A DNA stretch of 34,497 bases, taken from assembly GCA_017507525.1 (NCBI GenBank), contig JAFWAT010000029.1, positions 1 to 34,497 of the forward strand, given 5' to 3'. The first letter of the stretch is position 1. Each line of letters begins with the position of its first letter. This document shows, in pieces, positions 1 to 7,265 of the stretch. The DNA comes from Clostridia bacterium (GTDB lineage Bacteria; Bacillota; Clostridia; UBA1381; UBA9506). The notes under the pieces are model-generated. The model was not told where the DNA came from, searched no databases, and saw nothing but the letters and a program-made list of their open reading frames with translations. Made by a program: the position numbers and the translations under genes.

Positions 1-1395
1 GCCTACGAAAGCGCCTGTTTCAGGGTCAACTGCGGTAAAGTAGCTCCGAAGATTCCAGGCAAGCAAAATGGTTAATAATACCGGCGCAATGACCTTAATA
101 GATGCATTAAACCACCAACCGGGCATTTTGTACTTAATGGTATTGCGGTTTATCTCATCTAAGACCTTTGAGGTTTTAAAGAGCCAGCCCACCGCCAAAG
201 CTTCTAAGATGCCGACAATGAGCATGTTATACTGATTTGTCCAGTTATCTACGATATCCAGTCAGCCGACACCGGCACCGGTTGCAAAAATCAGAGAAAT
301 CAATCCGGCAATAAAACAAATTGCAATGGTTGTCTTTCTGGGGCGCAGATCGAATTTATCGGAAACAGCAGAAGAAACGCCTTCGACAATGGAGAAGGCA
401 GAGTCAATTGCCAAAGTCGCCAGACACAGATAAAACAGCGAGCCAAAAAGTGCATTAAACCATCCAATGTCGGTCATGTTGACGATTGCCATGGGATAAA
501 TTTTAAATGCGGTTGCAATGCCGGAGGCTGACATATCGCCTAACATACCGACACCGCCCATGGTAGAGAACATAACAACGCCGGCAAGCACACTGATTGC
601 CATATCAGAAAAAGCAATGATGATAGCATCTACAGCAATGTTGGCGCTGTCATCTAAGTAGGAACCGTAAGCAAACATGATAGCCATCATGATAGAAAGG
701 CTATAAAACACCTGCCCGATGGCATCAACCCATAAATTAGACTGCGCTAAAGCTGAAAAATCGGGAATAAACAGCTTTTGCATGGCAGCACCTGCGCCGG
801 GCATAGTCAGACCTTTGATTGCCATGATGACCATAATCACAACAGGCGCAAACACGGTAAATTTAACAACTTTGCTGACGCTGTGGGCACCGTTACGGAT
901 ACAGTAATAAATCAAAGCCCAAGCGACTAAAATTGCAATTAATGTAGGGGTAGAGATAATACTTAATCCGTCAACACCCCAGGTTGTTTTGATGGTGGTT
1001 TCCCAAAGTGTGCTGGCGGCATCTGCATTGCCTGTCATGCCGGCAAATTTATAGCTCATGACCATCATCAGAAGTACCCAGCCAAAAACGGCTGCATAAT
1101 AGCAGGCAATTAAAAAGGCGTTTGCCGTTGCGCCCCAGCCAATGTATTCAGCACTTTTGTGGATGCCCCGCAGAGAACCGGGAGCACCTTTTTTTATTTT
1201 TCGACCAATGGCAATTTCCATTGAAAGTAAGGGAATACCTAAAACCAGCATTGCCAACAGGTAAACCAGTAAAAAAGCACCGCCGCCGTGCTTTGCCACA
1301 AGTCCGGGGAAACGCCATGCGTTACCGAGGCCTACAGCAGAGCCTACAGCTGCTAAAATAAAGGTGCTTCTTGAAGCCCAACTCGCTCGTTTCAT
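1..1395 (-). pseudogene. Sodium-dependent transporter (NSS/SNF family), interrupted by an in-frame TGA
   Basis: Sodium-coupled symporter of the neurotransmitter:sodium symporter family, which imports amino acids or amines across the cytoplasmic membrane. The N-terminus (MKRASWASRSTFILAAVGSAVGLGNAWRFP split across residues 1-30) carries the NSS TM1 signature with the unwound G-N-x-W-R-F-P segment, followed by many hydrophobic helices. The frame is open from 1395 to 265, meets TGA at 264-262 (codon 378), then stays open to the window edge with typical NSS sequence (LDIVDNWTNQYNM, then VGWLFKTSKVLDEIN). The stop sits where a residue before the conserved LDxxD is expected; a TGG-to-TGA change would explain it. 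The 3' end lies outside the window. An SD (GGGAGAGG) and a good promoter precede the start. Whether the lesion is real or a sequence error cannot be decided here. The substrate is unknown. Confidence 0.88.
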
Positions 1396-1430
1396 AATAC
1401 ATCCTCTCCCATTTTAAAAATATATCTAAG

Positions 1431-1459
1431 ATTATATCAAAGAAAAATACAAAAATCAA
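1431..1459 (-). promoter_or_regulatory. Sigma-A promoter for the NSS transporter gene
   Basis: On the minus strand TTGATT (1459-1454), a 17-nt spacer and a perfect TATAAT (1436-1431), about 35 nt upstream of the ATG at 1395. Seen directly; transcription is inferred. Confidence 0.7.
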
Positions 1460-1501
1460 CACAATCTATTATAATATGATAAAAAGCCAGGAGAGGCAAG
1501 C

Positions 1502-2191
1502 TTAGTTATCTGTTGCAAAATAATCAAGGGGATTGACTAATTCATTATTTTGTGTTAATGCAAAATGCAGATGCGGGACATCCAAAAGCTCTGCGCTGGC
1601 AGAGCTTCCGGCTTCAGCAATTGCCTGCCCTTGCACAACAGTGTCACCTGCAGATACAGAATCAATGGAAGAAAGGTTTTGGTAAATCGACCGAAAATCA
1701 TCCTGATGCAAGATGACGATGGTATAGCCCATCAGCGGGTCTGCATACACGTTTTCAACTGTGCCGTCTGCTGCGGCAACAACATTTTTGGTAACCACAG
1801 CAGAAAAGTCAATGCCTGTATGCGTGCGCCAGTCTGACATGGTTTTGGAGTAAAGCAATGTATCGGTGGAAAACGGCTTTATGATGTCACCGTCAGAGGG
1901 GCGAACGATTTGAAAGGGTTCCGGCTGATTGAATACAGGTGCAGCTTCCTGTAAAACGGGTGGTGTAGGCTCCTTGGATGGTTCGGGCGGCATGGCAGAG
2001 GCAACGGGGTAGGACGTGGGACTTGGCGGCAATGTTACAGTCAAACTGTTTTCAGACGGCAATATCACGCGGGAAGTATAGCGGATGGAAAGCAGACTTA
2101 TGAGCCCGGCAATCACAAAGGTCAAAACGCCTATGTAAGACGTTTTCTGCAACAAAGATATTTTCTTTTTCTGTTTTTTTTTCTGCTTCAT
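1502..2191 (-). CDS. spoIIQ: SpoIIQ-like M23/LytM endopeptidase
   Basis: Membrane-anchored LytM-domain protein, probably the forespore partner of SpoIIIAH that links the two membranes during engulfment. It is 229 aa: a very basic N-terminal tail (residues 2-10), one TM helix (about 17-37), a Pro/Ser-rich linker (50-90) and a C-terminal M23 domain. The block YSKTMSDWRTHTGIDFSA (114-131) is the SpoIIQ-type form. Zinc ligands H124 and D128 (HxxxD) and H207/H209 (HLHF) are all present, unlike the degenerate Bacillus subtilis protein, so hydrolase activity is possible. The start has AAGGAG 8-9 nt upstream, and a possible sigma-F promoter lies further up. The alternative is a generic M23 peptidase; the forespore-type promoter and the WRTHTGID block favour SpoIIQ. 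Confidence 0.8.
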   Translation of the reverse strand: MKQKKKQKKKISLLQKTSYIGVLTFVIAGLISLLSIRYTSRVILPSENSLTVTLPPSPTSYPVASAMPPEPSKEPTPPVLQEAAPVFNQPEPFQIVRPSDGDIIKPFSTDTLLYSKTMSDWRTHTGIDFSAVVTKNVVAAADGTVENVYADPLMGYTIVILHQDDFRSIYQNLSSIDSVSAGDTVVQGQAIAEAGSSASAELLDVPHLHFALTQNNELVNPLDYFATDN

Positions 2192-2219
2192 ATATTTTCT
2201 CCTTTTGATGTTTTGTTGT

Positions 2220-2248
2220 TAGGATTTCCTGCAAAAGGAAAAATATAC
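2220..2248 (-). promoter_or_regulatory. Candidate sigma-F/sigma-G promoter for spoIIQ
   Basis: Minus strand GTATA (2248-2244) fits the GYATA -35, and GGAAATCCTA (2229-2220) fits the sigma-F -10 GGnnAnAnTR at all but one position. The spacer is 14 nt, slightly short. It lies about 30 nt upstream of the start. spoIIQ is a known sigma-F target in B. subtilis. Confidence 0.4.
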
Positions 2249-2271
2249 GAAGAAAACATTTATAAAACGTC

Positions 2272-2299
2272 TTGTGTTTTTTGAAAAAAGAGATATAAT
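2272..2299 (+). promoter_or_regulatory. Sigma-A promoter for the rubredoxin gene
   Basis: TTGTGT (2272-2277), 16-nt spacer, perfect TATAAT (2294-2299), 32 nt before the rubredoxin ATG. Confidence 0.55.
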
Positions 2300-2330
2300 A
2301 TTATAAAGAATGAAAAAGGAGGATATGTCT

Positions 2331-2489
2331 ATGAAGTATGAATGTACTGCTTGCGGCTATGTTTATGACCCCGCTGAGGGAGATCCGGAAAACGGCATTG
2401 CTCCCGGCACAGCATTTGAGGATTTACCTGAAGATTGGGTTTGCCCGCTGTGTGCTTTGGGTAAAGACGTTTTTGAAGTTGTAGAATAA
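2331..2489 (+). CDS. Rubredoxin
   Basis: Small cytoplasmic electron carrier with one Fe(Cys)4 centre, used in anaerobes for oxygen or peroxide detoxification and other redox reactions. The 52-aa product begins [20 protein letters not shown] and has C5-x-x-C8 and C38-P-L-C41, plus the usual DLPEDWVCP core. The residue after the last Cys is Ala where Gly is more usual. The start at 2331 is chosen because AAGGAGG (2316-2322) is 8 nt upstream; the in-frame ATG at 2325 would be only 2 nt from the SD. It has its own promoter and is followed by a long hairpin at 2509-2569, so it is probably monocistronic. No redox partner gene is adjacent. Confidence 0.95.
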   Translation: MKYECTACGYVYDPAEGDPENGIAPGTAFEDLPEDWVCPLCALGKDVFEVVE

Positions 2490-2508
2490 TTTCATTGTAC
2501 AAATTCTA

Positions 2509-2569
2509 AAAAAAATACCACCTCTATATATTGATAGTAAATATCAAACAGATAGGGTGGTATTTTTTT
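2509..2569 (+). terminator. Terminator hairpin after rubredoxin, overlapping the M14 gene start
   Basis: Left arm A7-TACCACC (2509-2522) pairs perfectly with GGTGGTA-T7 (2556-2569), 14 bp. After a bulged T, CTAT (2524-2527) pairs with ATAG (2552-2555), and an inner TTGATA/TATCAA hairpin (2531-2547) fills the loop. The right arm ends in a T-tract whose last two T are the first bases of the TTG start codon of the next gene. Confidence 0.7.
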
Positions 2570-3479
2570 GTTGATTGTCAAGTCTAAAACCTATACTTAT
2601 GATATTTTGCAAAGAGATATTGCAAGCCTTGTGCAAGAGTATCCCTTCCTGCGCTCTTTTTCTATTGGGAAAACCGTGGGCGGCAGAGAGCTTTTCGTCC
2701 TTGTGTGGGGAAGGGGAGATAAGAAAATTTTTCTAAACGGAGCCCATCACGGCATGGAGTGGATTACCTCACTGCTTCTTATGAAAATGCTGGAAACCTG
2801 TTGTCATCACTATGCAAACCGAACATCTAGAGGGGAAACAGATTTTTATACATTGTTTTCAGAGGTCACGCTGGCCGTTTGCCCTATGGTGAATCCGGAT
2901 GGCGTGGAACTGGCAATTCGTGGGTTGCCTGAAACGCTTTCACCCATTACAAAAACCCGCCTGAAAGCATATAACGGTGACAGTACGGATTTTTCCAAAT
3001 GGCAGGCAAATTTAAACGGGGTGGATTTAAACCATAACTATGATGCCGCTTTTTACAAAGGGGTTTTCATGCAGCATAAGCTGGGGATTTTTTCTCCGGG
3101 GCCCACGCGCTACAGCGGAGCAGAACCGGAAAGTGAGCCGGAATCTCGTGCGGTAGCCGATTTTACCCGTTCGTTTCATCCTGATATTGCAGTGGCGTAT
3201 CACACACAGGGTGAAGTAATTTATTATAATTTTGAATCAAAGGCCACAGAGCAGGGAAAAGCCATGGCAAATGACCTTTCGAAAATCAGCGGTTATCAAT
3301 TGGATGAAACAGAGGGGATGGCAAGCTACTCGGGTTATAAGGATTGGGTGATTGATGCATATAACATCCCAGCGTTTACCATTGAGGCGGGCTTGGGTGA
3401 AAATCCCCTACCTCTGTCGCAAATTGACAAAATATATCAGGATAATCTGCCCATGCTTTTATACCTGTTAAGGGCATAA
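2568..3479 (+). CDS. M14-family zinc carboxypeptidase (gamma-D-glutamyl-diamino acid endopeptidase type)
   Basis: Probably cleaves gamma-D-Glu-(L)-meso-diaminopimelate bonds in peptidoglycan peptides, like endopeptidase I/YqgT. The 303-aa protein has the M14 set: HxxE zinc motif H61-G-M-E64 (in NGAHHGMEWIT), VDLNHNYD (152-159) substrate-binding block, third zinc ligand H212 (AYHTQGE) and catalytic E273 (FTIEAGLGENP). No signal peptide or LysM domain is visible, so it probably acts in the cytoplasm or the forespore/mother cell. The start is TTG at 2568 (or TTG at 2571); the only SD-like stretch is GGGTGG at 2555-2560, inside the right arm of the preceding terminator. No separate promoter is evident. 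The end abuts the left arm of the 3480-3618 inverted repeat. Confidence 0.88.
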   Translation: MLIVKSKTYTYDILQRDIASLVQEYPFLRSFSIGKTVGGRELFVLVWGRGDKKIFLNGAHHGMEWITSLLLMKMLETCCHHYANRTSRGETDFYTLFSEVTLAVCPMVNPDGVELAIRGLPETLSPITKTRLKAYNGDSTDFSKWQANLNGVDLNHNYDAAFYKGVFMQHKLGIFSPGPTRYSGAEPESEPESRAVADFTRSFHPDIAVAYHTQGEVIYYNFESKATEQGKAMANDLSKISGYQLDETEGMASYSGYKDWVIDAYNIPAFTIEAGLGENPLPLSQIDKIYQDNLPMLLYLLRA

Positions 3480-3618
3480 AAAGAGGCTGCCTTTTTAAAC
3501 ATTTTAAATACATAATAGCTGCAGGAGCGATTTATGAATCTCCCGTGGGTCATTCTTGCATGACCCCTATAAAAGAAATATTTATGTATTTTGTTTTGTT
3601 TATTGAGGCAGCCTCTTT
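3480..3618. repeat. Convergent terminator arms split by a palindromic (MITE-like) element
   Basis: AAAGAGGCTGCCT (3480-3492) and its exact complement AGGCAGCCTCTTT (3606-3618) abut the stop codons of the M14 gene and the zinc-ribbon gene, and would form a bidirectional terminator. They are 113 nt apart. Between them is a nested structure: AAATACATAA (3506-3515) with TTATGTATTT (3582-3591), enclosing GGAG/CTCC with ATT/AAT (3524-3543) and GGGTCAT/ATGACCC (3547-3566). The layout suggests a small palindromic element inserted into a terminator loop. It has no ORF. Insertion is inferred; the pairing is seen. Confidence 0.6.
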
Positions 3619-3625
3619 TTTTTAT

Positions 3626-3997
3626 TTAGTCTACGAATGTTTCAATGTCTTCCATAGGATTACCGCAGGCAGGGCAGAAAGAAAATTCTGCATTCAATGC
3701 TTTGTCACAATGGGGGCAGATTTTTTTGCCACCAAGCTCAGCGGCTTTTGCTTCTTGCTCTGTTAACGTTTGTTTCAGTTCATCAATCTCGGTCACAATG
3801 GTCTCAATATCTGCTGCCGGCATATCTTCACCTTTGGCGGCAAGATATGTCAGTTCACCCAGCTTTGTGAATTTATCCTGAATAGAGTTTTTTGTATCAG
3901 CAGCAGCCATTTTAATTTTTGTCAGTTCAATTAATTCGCCGGATTTTTTCACGGCACCGTTAACCGTTTGTTTTAAATCAGAAATAAATTTTTCCAT
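3626..3997 (-). CDS. Zinc-ribbon protein with N-terminal helical region
   Basis: A 123-aa protein of unknown function. Residues 1-90 are predicted helical and charged (MEKFISDLKQTVNGAVKK, later ETIVTEIDELKQTLTEQEAKAAEL), likely a coiled coil. Residues 93-112 form a zinc ribbon with CPHC and CPAC pairs separated by about 14 residues. The family is common in Clostridia and usually annotated only as zinc ribbon domain protein; a regulatory or scaffold role is a guess. AAAGGAG precedes the ATG, and a TTGTTT-17-TATAAT promoter lies at 4044-4072. The stop codon is close to the right arm of the split terminator. Confidence 0.75.
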   Translation of the reverse strand: MEKFISDLKQTVNGAVKKSGELIELTKIKMAAADTKNSIQDKFTKLGELTYLAAKGEDMPAADIETIVTEIDELKQTLTEQEAKAAELGGKKICPHCDKALNAEFSFCPACGNPMEDIETFVD

Positions 3998-4043
3998 TTT
4001 ATATTCTCCTTTCAGTTTTTATTTTACCATTGTATCTAATTAT

Positions 4044-4072
4044 ATTATACACCTGTTTTTTTGAAAAAACAA
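4044..4072 (-). promoter_or_regulatory. Sigma-A promoter for the zinc-ribbon gene
   Basis: Minus strand TTGTTT (4072-4067), 17-nt spacer, TATAAT (4049-4044), about 46 nt before the ATG at 3997. The -35 overlaps a near-palindrome AAAACAAT-CC-ATTGTTTT, which could be an operator. Confidence 0.6.
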
Positions 4073-4157
4073 TCCATTGTTTTCAGTTTTTACGCTGTAT
4101 GTAAAAAAGAAAAGAGGCAATACTGAAAAGGAATGGATGAAGAGAGGATGTTTATAA

Positions 4158-5417
4158 GTGGAAAAATTTGTGATTTGCGGCGGCAAACCTCTTTGCGGAA
4201 CAGTTTCGGCTTCGGGGGCTAAAAATGCAGCGTTGCCGATTTTGGCGGCTTCTATTTTGGCAGACGGCATTGTGACGCTTTACAATATACCCCGATTATC
4301 TGATGTTTTTTCTATGTGTGATATTTTAATTTCTTTAGGCTGTGATCTTACATTTTCAGACGGAGAGATCATAACGGTCAATACAAAAGGTTTAAAAAAC
4401 AGCGAGGTTTCTTACCAGTTGGCAGGACGGCTGCGAGGTTCTTTCCTTATTATGGGACCGTTGCTTGCTAAAACCGGGTATGTCAGCATATCCATGCCTG
4501 GCGGATGCCCTATCGGTGCACGTCCGATAGACCTTCATCTAAAAGGGCTTTCAGCACTGGGTGCTGAGATTGAAAACAGACGCGGCAGTGTGGTGGCAAA
4601 GGCAAAAAAACTTTCCGGTGCGAAAATCTATTTGGATTTCCCCAGCGTTGGCGCCACAGAGAACATTATGAGTGCCGCTGCTTTGGCAGAGGGCACAACG
4701 GTGATAGAGAATGCCGCTGTAGAGCCGGAGATTGTAGATTTGGCAAATTTTTTATGCGCTATGGGTGCTAAAATCAGCGGAGCAGGGACTGATACTGTTA
4801 AAATTGAAGGTGTTTCTGCCCTTTCGCCTGTTCAATATTCTGTGATTTCAGACCGCATTGAGGCAGGAACATATCTGGTGGCGGCTGCAGCTACGGGTGG
4901 TGATGTGACGGTGAAAAATATTTTGCCGGACTACGTAAAGCCCCTGACAGCCAAAATGACAGAAATGGGCATTTCAGTGGAAATCGGTGAGGGGAGCATT
5001 CGGGTGAATCATCGCAAACCCTACCACTCTGTGGATGTTAAAACCTTGCCGTTTCCGGGCTTTCCTACGGATATGCAGGCGCAAATGACCACGCTTTTGT
5101 CTCTTTCAGAGGGGATAGGCATCATTACGGAAACGATTTTTGAAAATCGGTTTATGCATGCATCTGAGCTGGCTCGCATGGGTGCAAACATTAAGGTGAC
5201 AGGCAGAAGTGCTGTTGTTGAGGGAAAAAAAGCCTTGACCGGTGCAAAGGTCAAGGCTACAGATTTGCGTGCAGGTGCCGCGCTGGTTATTGCCGGACTG
5301 GCGGCTCGGGGCGACACAGAGATTTCAGATATTTACCACATAGACAGAGGCTATATGGATATGGCAGATAAATTACGGCAATTGGGTGCAGAAATTTATC
5401 GGGAAGAGGAGCATTAA
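4158..5417 (+). CDS. murA: UDP-N-acetylglucosamine 1-carboxyvinyltransferase (MurA)
   Basis: Catalyses the first committed step of peptidoglycan synthesis: transfer of enolpyruvate from PEP to UDP-GlcNAc, in the cytoplasm. The 419-aa length is typical. Visible hallmarks are K22-N23 in SGAKNAALP, the LAGRLRGSFLIMGPLLA block, and the catalytic loop GGCPIGARPIDLH with the PEP-reactive Cys at 117, which is the residue fosfomycin alkylates. The start is GTG at 4158, with AGAGAGG about 10 nt upstream; no ATG fits better. It converges with trxB; the two stop codons overlap by 4 nt, leaving no room for a terminator. Whether it is the MurAA or MurAB paralogue cannot be told. Confidence 0.96.
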   Translation: MEKFVICGGKPLCGTVSASGAKNAALPILAASILADGIVTLYNIPRLSDVFSMCDILISLGCDLTFSDGEIITVNTKGLKNSEVSYQLAGRLRGSFLIMGPLLAKTGYVSISMPGGCPIGARPIDLHLKGLSALGAEIENRRGSVVAKAKKLSGAKIYLDFPSVGATENIMSAAALAEGTTVIENAAVEPEIVDLANFLCAMGAKISGAGTDTVKIEGVSALSPVQYSVISDRIEAGTYLVAAAATGGDVTVKNILPDYVKPLTAKMTEMGISVEIGEGSIRVNHRKPYHSVDVKTLPFPGFPTDMQAQMTTLLSLSEGIGIITETIFENRFMHASELARMGANIKVTGRSAVVEGKKALTGAKVKATDLRAGAALVIAGLAARGDTEISDIYHIDRGYMDMADKLRQLGAEIYREEEH

Positions 5418-6325
5418 TGCTCGCTTAAATATCGCAGGGCAGAAAATGCCGCCACAGCACCGTCTGACGCGGCGGTGATGACCTGACGGAGTAATTTCTG
5501 TCGCAGGTCACCCGCAGCAAAAACACCGGGGAGAGCAGTTTGCATGGCATCATCTGTAACCACATATCCTTGGTCGTCTAAAGGCAGCTGTTCTTTTACT
5601 AAATCTGTATTGGGAACTGTTCCCACAGCAATGAAAATACCATCTAACAAAATTTGATGTGTAGATCCGTTTTTGCGGTTTTCCACTGTCAGAGCGGATA
5701 CACGGGCTTCCCCTTTAATCTCGGTCACAACATGGCTCATAACAAGCTCAACATTTTCCAAAGCTTTAACTTTTTCTGCAAGGGTATGAGTGCCGCGAAA
5801 GGCATCACGCCGGTGGATTAGATATACCTTTTTGCAATATTTGGCAAGGAATAGCGCATCCTCTAATGCGGTATCTCCGCCGCCAACCACTGCAACGGTT
5901 TTTCCTTTATAGAGTGCCCCATCACAGGTGGCACAGTAGGAAACGCCACGGGCACGGAGACGGTCTTCGCCGTCTGCCCCTAGCTGTCTGGGGGAAGCTC
6001 CCATGCAGAGAATAATGGTTTTTGCTTCAAAGGTCTCTTTTTTTGTGGTAATTTTTTTTATTTCATCTTGCAGTTCTACAGAAATAATCTCGTCATAACG
6101 GATTTCGGCACCGGCACCTTTTGCCTGCTGTTCCATTTGCATGGCAAGGGTTACGGCATCAATTCCATCAGGAAAACCAATGTAATTTTCTAAGGAAGAA
6201 GTTGTTGCCATTTGACCGCCGGCAAACATCTTCTCAAGCACCAGACAGGAAAGCCCGCTGCGGGCAGCGTATAGCGCTGCATTTAATCCGGCAGGACCGC
6301 CGCCTGAAATGATGACATCATACAT
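5414..6325 (-). CDS. trxB: Thioredoxin reductase (TrxB-like)
   Basis: FAD-dependent pyridine nucleotide disulfide oxidoreductase that reduces thioredoxin. The 303-aa protein has the FAD-binding GGGPAG (8-13), the redox pair C131-A-T-C134 in SYCATCDGALY, the NAD(P)H-binding VVGGGDTALEDA near 150 and the C-terminal FAD motif GVFAAGDLR. The start at 6325 (MYDVIISGGG) is preferred over ATG 6343 because GGAGG lies between them, 7 nt before 6325; the earlier ATG would place the SD inside the gene. It follows DUF4364 closely, so the two are probably co-transcribed. A ferredoxin- or flavin-dependent relative in the same fold cannot be excluded. Confidence 0.9.
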   Translation of the reverse strand: MYDVIISGGGPAGLNAALYAARSGLSCLVLEKMFAGGQMATTSSLENYIGFPDGIDAVTLAMQMEQQAKGAGAEIRYDEIISVELQDEIKKITTKKETFEAKTIILCMGASPRQLGADGEDRLRARGVSYCATCDGALYKGKTVAVVGGGDTALEDALFLAKYCKKVYLIHRRDAFRGTHTLAEKVKALENVELVMSHVVTEIKGEARVSALTVENRKNGSTHQILLDGIFIAVGTVPNTDLVKEQLPLDDQGYVVTDDAMQTALPGVFAAGDLRQKLLRQVITAASDGAVAAFSALRYLSEH

Positions 6326-6339
6326 ATAGATTCCTCCGT

Positions 6340-6906
6340 TCATTTTTCCTCTTCATGATAGTCTGAAAGAAGGGTGCTGAATTTTTCGTAAAAGCCGTAT
6401 GGGTTATGTCGGAAGGCACGGCACATAGTCAGGGCTTTATTTTTATTGCCGGCAAAAATTGAAAGAGTTAAAAGAGACGTTTTGCCCTCTTTTAGTTCCA
6501 GTTCTACCTGAAACATCTGATCCCTCAAGGGAACAACATCGCACCGCAGAGATTTTCTGGCGGTTTCATTTTTATAATACTGGTCAACAGAGTTTTTAAT
6601 ACTGGACTTTACACTGGGCAAAAGCTTATTTTCAAACATGGAAATCATATCTTCACCGGAGGGAGTCAGGACATATTTATCCATTTCGTCACGCCAAACG
6701 GTTTTCATGTGGTTTTCGTCCAAAAGCTGCCCGATAATATCGCAAAGCTCCAGAAAATCTACACTGGTAGCCTCTAACATACAGTGTTTCAGCTCCACAT
6801 CACTGACGGGAATATCAGCGTGAAAGATAACATATAAAATCGCCAGTTTGATTTCAACCGGGTCTTTGAGTCTATAGTATACATTTTCCCAAATGTTTTT
6901 TTTCAT
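6340..6906 (-). CDS. DUF4364 family protein, winged-helix-like
   Basis: A 188-aa cytoplasmic protein of the DUF4364 family, found mainly in Clostridia and of unknown function. The N-terminal ~75 residues (KLAILYVIFHADIPVSDVELKHCMLE, then DIIGQLLDENHM) look like a PadR/winged-helix DNA-binding fold. The remainder, including FQVELELKEGKTSLLTLSIFAG, is a separate alpha/beta part. A transcriptional regulatory role is plausible but not shown. It ends with TGA overlapping an ATG by the ATGA arrangement just before trxB. AGGAGG and a TTGATT-17-TATAAC promoter precede it. Confidence 0.8.
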   Translation of the reverse strand: MKKNIWENVYYRLKDPVEIKLAILYVIFHADIPVSDVELKHCMLEATSVDFLELCDIIGQLLDENHMKTVWRDEMDKYVLTPSGEDMISMFENKLLPSVKSSIKNSVDQYYKNETARKSLRCDVVPLRDQMFQVELELKEGKTSLLTLSIFAGNKNKALTMCRAFRHNPYGFYEKFSTLLSDYHEEEK

Positions 6907-6927
6907 ACATTTCGCCTCCTGTAATTA

Positions 6928-6956
6928 GTTATAACATAATAAAAAAAGGAAATCAA
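6928..6956 (-). promoter_or_regulatory. Promoter for DUF4364-trxB
   Basis: Minus strand TTGATT (6956-6951), 17-nt spacer, TATAAC (6933-6928), about 20 nt before the start codon at 6906. Confidence 0.6.
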
Positions 6957-6973
6957 TAAAAATGTGGATTTAG

Positions 6974-7002
6974 TTGAAAAAATTTCTATATTGTGTTACA
7001 AT
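6974..7002 (+). promoter_or_regulatory. Promoter-like sequence reading into the hairpin string
   Basis: TTGAAA (6974-6979), 17-nt spacer, TACAAT (6997-7002). No ORF follows for about 300 nt; the predicted transcript would start at the first hairpin of the 7004-7159 region and could run into the ZIP gene. Confidence 0.45.
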
Positions 7003-7003
7003 G

Positions 7004-7159
7004 ATTTCAAGCAATGCTTGAAATTAATGAATTGCCTTCGGCATGAATTGAAATTAAAAATTTCATGAATTGCACCTTTGGTGCATTAAGGCAATTCAAT
7101 TCATGGAGCGAAGCGAGAAATCATGGCGGAACGCCAATTCATGACAACGGATGTTGTCA
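7004..7159 (+). repeat. String of short hairpins in a gene-free region
   Basis: Successive inverted repeats: ATTTCAAGC/GCTTGAAAT (7004-7024), TGCC/GGCA (7033-7043), TGAAATT/AATTTCA (7049-7065), TGCACC/GGTGCA (7071-7085), a weaker GAGCGAAGCGA segment (7107-7117), GGCG/CGCC (7125-7135) and TGACAAC/GTTGTCA (7142-7159). Loops are 3-4 nt, and the linkers repeat ATGAATTG or its complement CAATTCAT. No coding potential is seen. It may be a dispersed intergenic repeat or a structured RNA. Confidence 0.6.
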
Positions 7160-7187
7160 ATTCATTTAAAATTAAGTGGCATCTAAT

Positions 7188-7217
7188 TTGTACACTGATT
7201 TTACAATTATATATAAT
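7188..7217 (+). promoter_or_regulatory. Sigma-A promoter for the ZIP transporter gene
   Basis: TTGTAC (7188-7193), 18-nt spacer, TATAAT (7212-7217). The predicted start of transcription coincides with the first arm of the leader stem at 7221. Confidence 0.6.
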
Positions 7218-7220
7218 TAT

Positions 7221-7265
7221 GTTTCGCAGATGGAGCGTGCTCTATAGCATCAAACCGGGCGAAAC
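7221..7265 (+). ncRNA. Structured 5' leader of the ZIP transporter gene (class unknown)
   Basis: GTTTCGC (7221-7227) pairs perfectly with GCGAAAC (7259-7265), enclosing GATG/CATC and GAGC/GCTC helices. The structure begins at the predicted transcription start and ends about 20 nt before the SD GGGGGAG (7284-7290). I do not recognise it as a known riboswitch. Metal or ligand sensing is only a hypothesis. Confidence 0.4.

Noticed and set aside
1-1395. Reassignment of TGA to tryptophan, or selenocysteine, to explain the internal TGA
   Set aside because: TGA ends several intact genes here (DUF4364, ftsK, gmk, murC, methyltransferase, rarA part) and TGG is used for Trp throughout. The site is not catalytic in NSS proteins and I see no convincing selenocysteine insertion hairpin right after it.
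2325-2330. Earlier ATG as the rubredoxin start
   Set aside because: It is only 2 nt from the SD; the ATG at 2331 has an 8-nt spacing and gives the usual rubredoxin N-terminus.
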